From positions 12,013,001 through 12,077,000 of the forward strand of contig NC_057841.1 of assembly GCF_910594005.1 (NCBI RefSeq): a DNA stretch of 64,000 nucleotides, written 5' to 3'. The stretch is from Cervus elaphus (Eukaryota; Chordata; Mammalia; Artiodactyla; Cervidae). Position numbers and translations under genes: made by a program. Each line of letters starts with the position of its first letter. Within the stretch, counting starts at the first letter, position 1. The notes beneath the pieces are model-generated. The model made no database searches, had not been told where the DNA came from, and saw only the letters and a list, made by a program, of their open reading frames with translations. Below, one piece after another: positions 51,601 to 60,600 of this stretch.

Positions 51601-54600
51601 CCCAGCCTGCTGCAAGCACTAGTCTGCTTTCCCTGTTTATAGATTTGCCAGTTTGGGATGTTTCATATAAATGGAATCTTATTTAGGGATCAGGGTGAGG
51701 GTATCTTGGGAATTTTTTTTGTACTTTTGTGTAAGTTTGGTTTATTCAAAATAGAATGTTTCCTTAAAATAGAAATAAGAAGTAAAGGTCATGAGGGAGT
51801 CTTGAGGCAGATTAAATTGTCTTGTTAACAGTCCCTTGCCGAGTCTTCTAGGAAAGTTCCATACTCTCGTATCTTCAGTTCTAAAATCCAGAATTTCTGA
51901 AAGTGAAAAGTTTTCTCAGAACTTAGGTGGCAGTAAGCCTTAGCTGTGCCCTAATACATTTGGTTACAAAATCTGACCAATTCTAGTTGGAAGTTGTACT
52001 TGCTTATATATTTGTCCTCCTTGTTATGATTACGTGTCTGCTGCACTGCAGAAAGATTTGTTTCCTTGTGGGGCGTTGCCCAGGATCCCACTGGGGTTGT
52101 TAATTAGTGTAGGGTGGTGGTGGTTCTTGTTTAGTCATTACGTCATGTCTGACTCTTTTGAGACCCCGTGGACTGTAGCCCACCGGGCTCCTCTGCCCAT
52201 GGAATTTCCCAGGCAAGAATACTGAAGTGGATTGCCATTTCCTTCTCCAGGGGATCTTCCTGACCCCAGGATAGAACCCGTGTCTCCTGCATTGGCAGGT
52301 GGATTCTTTACCACTGAGCACGAGGATACATGTACCTTATTACTTTTCTAAAATCTAAAAATATTTTGAGTGCTGAAACGCTTCTGGCCCTTAGTTTAAA
52401 AAACAAAAAGAATTGTGGTGCATCTGTTTGTTACCCAGTGTCCGAGGGCGTGAGACACAGAACTGTGTCCTGCCCTTCTCGTCCTGGGGTACATTGTCAC
52501 CCGAGGTGTCCCTCAGACACACGTGTGTACATGCACACGTGCGTGCTCACACACGTGCACAAAAACACACGCTGGAGGAGCTGGATGTCTGACAAGCTGG
52601 CCTCAGGCTTGAGGTGTGCTGAGCAGTTAGGGGAATTCCCCAGCAGACTGTCTCTCTTTAGCACTTGTAGGAACTTTCATCTGATTATCAGAACTTGTGA
52701 ATTTTGTATGTAACCACAGGCTAAACACAGTGGTGATAATTTTCACACCTATCTCAATAATAGGTCAGCGTGAAGCTGCGTCTCCACGGCTTCCTCCTGA
52801 TTCACCCCTCTCTGCTCCTCTGCCCAGGCAGTGTGTGTCTGTCACCCCGCCCCTCCTCTCCGCGATGTGCAGCCTCCTAGACAGTCTCTTGGTGACCACT
52901 CCAGGAGACACTGCCGGCGCTTTCCGACGAACCCGTCTCATTGAGCAGCTCTGTAGGTAAGCAGGGAGACTGAAGGTTTTCGCTTTTGCCAGATTTGTCT
53001 GGGCAGTTTTTATTTTCAATCTGTTAAAGCATTTGTGTTGCTTTGTTTCACTAACTGTTAAACTTCCCTTACCCCATCCTGATATTTTAAAACTCAGAAG
53101 TTTGTCCTCTGCCACACTCAAGGAATATGATACAAGTCTCCTTGATTGTTCAGAATGGAAGTGAAGGAGTTCTGGGCTTCATCTCCCTAGTGGTCATATC
53201 AGAATAACGTCATTGGGTTGAAAAGTCATTTTTAAAATACATTTGGAATTGTTTAGTTATGGGAGCCTGAAAGTTTTAAGAGAAAGTAGTCTGATAAACT
53301 TTAAGGAAATCATGATTTGGTTCTTTGATGTATCTAATATTAATTGGCATCTGACTGGACTTTTTCTGATTTTCTGATTGGCTGTATGGTATAGTTAAAA
53401 AGGCCAAGGAGATTGGATTCAGTCCAACTTAGGGCCTGATTATGGTTCATTCTCTCACTAGTGTTGCTGCCTTGGTAAAGGCATTTTAATCTCTGATGCG
53501 TCATTAATAATACTAGTTAATGGGATGACTATTAGGATTAAAAAGAGGTGTTGTCTACAATACTCTCTTGAGTAAAGTGTTCCTTCCCTCGGGACATCCT
53601 GCTTATTCCAGCCACGTGTACCCATCTCCTCTTCCCCACATGCTCATTTGCATTTCTCTCTCTCTGTTTCTGCTCTTTGAACATCTGCTCTCTGAATTGT
53701 CTTCCTTCTCTTCACCAAATCACAGCGCTTTCTCTTTCTTTTTGGGATAAGGGCAGTCTCAAGAGGAAGAAGTCTGCCGTGCTTCACTTAGTGGTGTCTG
53801 TTTCTTTACTCTGCCCCTTATAGTAGGCAGGAAGATGAGACTGTGGTCTGTTTACATTTCTTGTCCTACTAGAGTTGGAAAACGAAACTGCTAGGCGATT
53901 GTCTTTCCTTCTTAAATGTTTCCTATCTCAAAAATGGTTAAAATGGAGTGTTAGGAATATTTTTGCTTCTGCAGAATCTGTTAAGAGTCTTTTGTGACGT
54001 TGAGGGCACGGAGGTATTAAAGAATCTTATAGGAAAGGCTTATATTTCCATCCTTGCTATTTCTGACTTAAATTTTTTTGCTGTTTTTTTTTCTTTCTTT
54101 TTTTTGGTTTTTACTTTGTAAATCAGAACTTACTTCCTCAAAAGTGTTTTTCCTATTTTAAATAGGGACATAAGCACCAAGATCTTTCTCTTGTCTTTTC
54201 CTTCTGAAAGGACTTTATTATATTCTGCTTGTAATAGGTTTCACTATATATTTTCCTTAGAATTCTTGGTTTCCGACATTTACCTGATGATATCTTTTCC
54301 CATGTTCTGAAATATTTTAGGGAAACTTTTATTAACACTTATTTCCTTCATTTCATAAAAAATCCCTTTTCTTGAGTTCTGTTCATGGTCATATCCAAAT
54401 TGTAAATTTGGATTTGTTCATCTTCAGTAACGAGCATCTCGATGGTCTGAAGGGTGCTTCCTCTCTTCCTTCACAGCATTGCAGATGCCACCCTCCTAGA
54501 GACAAGCGTCCAGGAGCTCCGGGCCCTGCTGCCCACGTCTCTTCCTGCTGAACACACTCAGGCTCAGGTGAGCACCCACATCTCCCTCTCACCTCGTCTG

Positions 54601-57600
54601 TATGTGCGTTTCTGTAGCCTTAAGTGCCAGAAACAGAAATCCTGATGAGGACATACCACAGGAGAGGAGTGAGAGTCTCTTAGGGTGTATGTGGTATGAT
54701 GAGGTTGTTTGAAATTGGTTACTTAATATTCCAACCACAGACGTCTCTGGTAGCAAAGAGCAGTGAGAGGTTTGAGGTCCTAGATTCTACGCCTGGTTCC
54801 ATCATTAACCAGCTGGACATGTTTCATCAAGGATCTGGCTACCTTTGAACACTGTATTAGACAAAGGGGAATGTTCACTGTATAGCCCACCTTCCCCCTC
54901 TGTGATTTTAGGTTATCTCTGTTATTTCTACCTAAATTAAAGTTGTAGAAATACTTAGTGAGTAAATTCTGTGTATTTTCAAAGCTCAGTTTAATTAGGA
55001 TAAATTTATGTTTGTTTCTTCACAGATATTTAGTGAAGTTGTTGCTAACAGAAATGGTACCTTAAGATCAGATTTTTAAGAAGGGCCACAAGATTTATTT
55101 GGGGTGAGAGATAATAAGTGGCCCAGACCAGTATCTCTTGCTCTGCGGTGTCTTCTTTGAGCTTTCTGCGTAAGGCAGACCCCTCCTACAAGGCTGGGTA
55201 GCACTGCACATCATCTTCCAAACGCTGGTCCAGCGCAGGGTTTCCACTTGTGAGTGTGCTTGTTTGTGTGTTGGCCATCGCCCCTGATTTTCTGTCTGTC
55301 CATCCAGCCACGTCTTCACTGGGGGCCTACCGAGCAGCAGGATCTTCCCTAAATGAATAAAACAGAGAACCTTCCCCTCAAGTGGGGAGTGTAGACAGTG
55401 TTTGAATACATACATGCCTGATGATGTCTTAGGCAGACACCTGAGAGTAAAAACTAAAGCAGGAACAGGGAGTAGCGTCAGAGCTGGCAGCGCAGGGCTT
55501 TTCTGCGTCGAGGGCTCGGGGAGGGGCGCTCAGACAGTGACACGGGGCCTGCAGTGAGTGAGGAAGCCAGTCCATGGGGCCTCACGGGGCCCCTGAGAGT
55601 CACCCTGTTCAGGAACCAGCATGGAGCGGCTGGTGCAGAGTCTGCGAGGCGGAGATGAGGCCAGAGGGTCCAGGACTCTGTGAAGGTGGAAGTGCCATTA
55701 GGGCCTGTTTTATAAAGGAAACGACGAGCCCAGCAGCGAGCAGCTTGCCCAGGACGGCTCCCACAGTGAGAGGCAGGGCCAGGGTTCCAGCCCCTGCAGG
55801 CTGCTTCTGGAATCCACAGTCTTACTCTTGCACTGTGTGGCCTGTGTGGACTGACTGCTTCTTGCCTTTTCATCCTTACATAAGATGGTTCATTCATTCC
55901 AGAAAACCCTGGAGCATATGCCCCGCTATATTGTGCTGTAGGCGCTAGTGATGCCTCTGTGAACAGAGCAGGCATGCCCCTGCCCACACGGAGTCTGGGT
56001 CCTCGGAACGGGAGACAGTAAACAGTAAATAGCAGTTACAGGTTTTATCAGGTGGTGATGAATGGTGTATAAAGAATCAGTGAGGATGGGTGATACCTCA
56101 GCAAAAGCCTCATCGAGGTGAGATGTGAGCAGAGCTGAGGAGACAGGCTGTGGGTGGGGAGGCAGAGAGTGTGGCAGAACTCTGTGGGGAACAGAGACAT
56201 GAGGTGCTGAAGCTGAGGGTCGCTTGGTCTGGCCTTTTTTTTGTTTGTTTTTAAAGAAAGAATTTCAAACATTAAAAAAAAAAGATAGTTGCTTTATGAA
56301 CTATCACACTGGTAGCTGACTGAATCTTCGATACGGTAGTTCACGGGAGAATCTGACAGCTCGGGCGTTCTTGCCCAGGCTTCCTGCTGGCTCTCCCCTC
56401 CCCTGGATTGTCTGGTCATGGTCACACCACACACGCAGAGGGCAGACTCACTGTAACTGCAGTGGTGTGGCATAGCAAGGGGTCAGGAAGTACTTCACAG
56501 CGATAAGGAAAGTAAATGTCACCAACTGCTTGCATTTCACCGATAGGAAAAACGTAGAGCCACCTGTACTTTTGTGTAAAATGTGTCCACAGATTAGATA
56601 AAGGGAGTACCTTTCATCCAGAGAAGTAGGACAGAAGAACTCTTTGGAAGCAGTCTGACACCATTCACCATAGAGGCACTTTATGTTGTTTAGTCGCCAA
56701 GTTATATCTGCATCTTTTGCAACCCCATGGACTATCACCTGCCAGGCTCCTCTGTCCATGGGATTTTCCAGGCAAGAATACTGGAGTGGGTTGCCGTTTC
56801 CTTCTCCAGAGGATCTTCCTGACCCAGGGAGCAAACCCGTGTCTCCTGCATTGGCAGGTGGATTCTTTACTACTGAGCCGCGAGGGAGACCCTGTAAGCA
56901 CTTATGCCTCAACAAATGCCTGGCAGTCCCTGACTCTGAGAGTAACATGGGAGGAAAAACTGTGAGTGTGTGTGTGTGTGTGCACACGTGTACAGAAAGA
57001 GAGGCCAGAATGTATCTGTGAAGTTCATTTCTATGGATTGTCGCGTTGCTTGGACGTGGTAGAGAGATGTCATCAGAGTTTGTTCTTTAATTATTACATG
57101 TCCAGAGAATTTTTTTTTCTAAGTATTTTTGCCCATTAATACTTCTTATGGTATTAGTATCAACCAACATTCCAGAGGTGGTTTTATTGGTAATTTTAAG
57201 GAGGATTTAATTGTTCTTTTAAAACTAAGAATAGTATTTTTATGCTGAAGGATAGTTGAGGGCAAACATTGGACATGTTTTCATTTTATTTATAGCAGTC
57301 AGTAGGCTGTTAGGCTGACTTCTCCCACCCCTCAATTGTACACCTTGAAGAATATGTTATAATCTTTCTTTACAGAATTGTAGAGCTTTGGACTGCCTTT
57401 TTTGCTTCTTCCACAGTTTAGCTACTTGAAAACCATAAAGGCTTTCTCTCTCTAAATAGAATTCAGAATTTGGCTTTGAAAATGATGTTTTGTTTGGTAT
57501 AATTATAGTTGACACTGTTAATGTGACCGTTAATGACATGCTTGTGAGAAAAATAATGCTTTGTCTGCTGTGTGTTAATTTTAGGTCTTTTAAAATTATG

Positions 57601-60600
57601 ATGAATATTTTATGACTTTTTTGTTAACTTGTATTATAAAGAAGTGACACTTCATCACTGAGATGAGCTTTTCATATGACATGCTTTATTTTTACTGTAT
57701 CTCCTCTTTCGAGCAGGTGTCCTTTCTCCTAGAATACCTGTCCTCCTTATCCCAGCTTCTGCAGTCATGTTTATTGGTGGATCCTGACCTTGTGATTCAG
57801 GATGAGCTTCTGAAACATCTTATCCCTAACATCATCCGAGTTCTCACGCTATGTACCAAAGATAAATTAGGTGAGCTTTATTTATTTATTTATTTTAAAA
57901 TTTATTTATTTATTTTAATTGGAGGCTAATTGCTTTACAATATTGTAGTGGTTTTGCCATACACTGACATGAATAAGCCATAGGTGTACATGTAGTCCCC
58001 ATCCTGAACCCCCCTCTCACCTTCCTCCTCGGTGAGCTTTATTTTTATTTAAATTTTTTTGTTGTTGTTGTTTAGAAGTAAAGTAAATAATGTGACTTTG
58101 CACCAGGTATTCAGATCAAGGTCACATTTTGGGTTGTTCTTTGCTAGTGTTTTTGGAAGACTTTTCATAAAGTGTCTTACAGGTTGGATATTTTAAGTGG
58201 CTACAGGAGACTGTTTGAGGCAAGTACACAGTGTAATGAAGGACCATTCACCAATGCTGTCATTTTAAATGAGGGTAAAGTTCTTTATGTAATGTTAGAA
58301 AGTACAGTGAGTGTTAGATGTTAATTATTCTTATAAGCTATGACTAAATAACAAGTTTAAGTCCAGAATATAATATCAGAAATTTCCAAAGGTCTGCAAT
58401 TCTTAAAAAATATACTCTAATGAAATGCTGAATATAGAGCTTACTAGTGGGGAAAACTAAAGCAGCATAGCTTCTTTCTCAAAATTAAAAGATGATAGTT
58501 GTCTGAGAGAGTTTATAATGAAGTAATCATTCATTTGGTAACTCTCTTTGCCCATTAGCTCATTCTTGTTTAGGCCTTTGCATTTATGGCTTTGCAGGTT
58601 TGGGGTCTGGTAGGTGAAGTGGTTTACGACGCCCCGCAAAGGCAGTCTGCAGTCTCGTCAGCACTGCGTTACCCCAGTGCCGGGGGAGCAGTAGTTACTC
58701 AGGTGCAGGTTTGGCAAGTGGCAGTGATGTCCGCGTGAGCTGACAAGGTTACACCACGTGTTCCCTAAGAGAACGGGGTGAGACCCCCCCAGGGAGCAGG
58801 AGGTGATTTTTACGTTATTTTTCAAAAGGCTCTTTTTCTTCTTTGTGTTAATAAGTCGAAACATTTTGGTTGCTGTTTTTTACAGATGTAGAGTTAACGT
58901 CAGCTTTTTATCAGACGTGGACTCATCTGTTCAACCTTCTGGCCGCACTGTTGAGGCGAGCTGGCCCTGCCTCTTTCCCATCTGTTACCATGAGTCTGGC
59001 CCGGTCCTGGGCAGCGGTGATCGGTAAGGAGATGGTCTTGCTGGGCTCGGGGTGGTTTTGCTCATAAAATTAAGATAATCCCTTATTTACACACACTCAC
59101 ACATTCTTATAAATAGGAATCTATATAAAAAGAACAAAACGAAAATGAAATCAATTCCTTGATCAGTAGGTTGTCTTGGTACTATTTAATTTACCTTTAA
59201 ACACTGCAGTTATTGCTGTGCTAATAAACTTCATTAGCATTAAAAAACCTATAAACTTTGTTGCTCAAATAAATTTGACTCACTTCTTTAATTTTGAAGA
59301 TGTTTCCAGTCATTCATACATGAAATTATCTTTCAGATACATTCTGCAGGTGTGCACGTTTGTCTGCCACAAGCCCCGCTCTGTATACCGCCAGCCTGCA
59401 GTTCCTTTCTATTCTCTTGACCGAAGAAGCAAAAAGGCATCTCCAAGATAAGGATAAAACAAGCTTATGCCACATTCCAACAGTGGTTTCACTTCTTGAC
59501 AAAACCCAGGAAAGTCAGAACTCTCTGGAACGACTTACTGAAGTAATTCTTCAGGTTAGTGGTTCTTGATTTTTTTAAATTTGGTTTAGTTTTTAAATAA
59601 TTGACTCTCAGTCTTGGTCTTCTAAGAATTTTATTCAATCATTTGAATTAAAAAGCAATGCTTATTACAACCATTTAAATAACAGAAGAAAGGAGGAATT
59701 TGATAATCGTTCTCCAGTTCTTCTGTTTTCTAAGGGGCCTTTTAAATAAATCACATGTGTGTACCTGCATCCCCTGTGAATTTGACTAAGTGCTTAGACT
59801 TGCTGTATGTTAATGCTCAGCGTAGCTGTCTCCTTTAGAGGTGAATCTTTGGGGGTGATTCTCAATCTTCTCCATATTATGGATTTTTTATTCAGTCTCA
59901 TCCTCACAGAACATTGTCAGATCTTAATGATTTATCAAATTCTAGTGGATTTCATGAAGTAGTTGAAAACTAACGACAGCTCATAGTTTCATTCATAAGT
60001 GTTTTGCTACAGCTTAAGTTTTTCTCGAAGGCAGTTTGACTTGCATTCTTTGCAGTGCTATGAAGGAAAAACTTCCAAAGATGTCCTGAAGAGGGTCGCT
60101 GTGAACGCACTGATGTCGCTTCTGGCCGTCAGCAGAAGAGCACAGAGACACGCTCTGAAGGGTGAGCCACCTGACGCCTCAGCTGCTTTTAACTTGTATA
60201 TTTTACCGCCTGTTTATTTTAGGTGTAAAGAGCTTAAAATTGTAGTGTCACTGAAAAGAACAGTTTTTTCCCCCATACAGAAACATAGTAAACATACTTT
60301 GTTATTTTAAAAAATTTTCTGTGAAGCATTCCATAGTTTTATTTGCAAAGCAGAAATAGGGACACGGATGTAGAGAGCAAACGTGTGGAAACCACGGGAG
60401 GCGGGGGGTGGGGAAAGCTGGGAGACGGGCTGACACACGGGCCCCGCCGCGTCCAAGCAGACGTCTGGGGAGGGCCTGCTGCGCTGCACAGGGGCGCCCC
60501 TCGGCCCCCGGTGGGGCCTGAGCGGGGAGGGGGCCAGACGTGCGTTTCTGTCAGAGCACAAGATGACACAGGTGGGCTACTCTTTGTGCAGTGAGTCTTT

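Larger units (their letters stand above)
50422..52763 (+). other. RTTN intron between window exons 17 and 18
   Basis: Holds an old antisense L1 tail (about 51415-51690), a Bov-tA SINE (52111-52325) and a CA/GT-rich patch at 52498-52572. 50430-51400 has no recognised feature. Confidence 0.8.

Noticed and set aside
55478..55987. 169-codon minus-strand frame
   Set aside because: G+C-rich intronic sequence with old repeat character, no recognisable domain and no splice support.
3062..56895. Many similar short repeats, some evenly sized, considered as an array
   Set aside because: They are dispersed Bov-tA/Bov-A SINEs in both orientations, with their own target-site duplications, not a CRISPR or tandem array.
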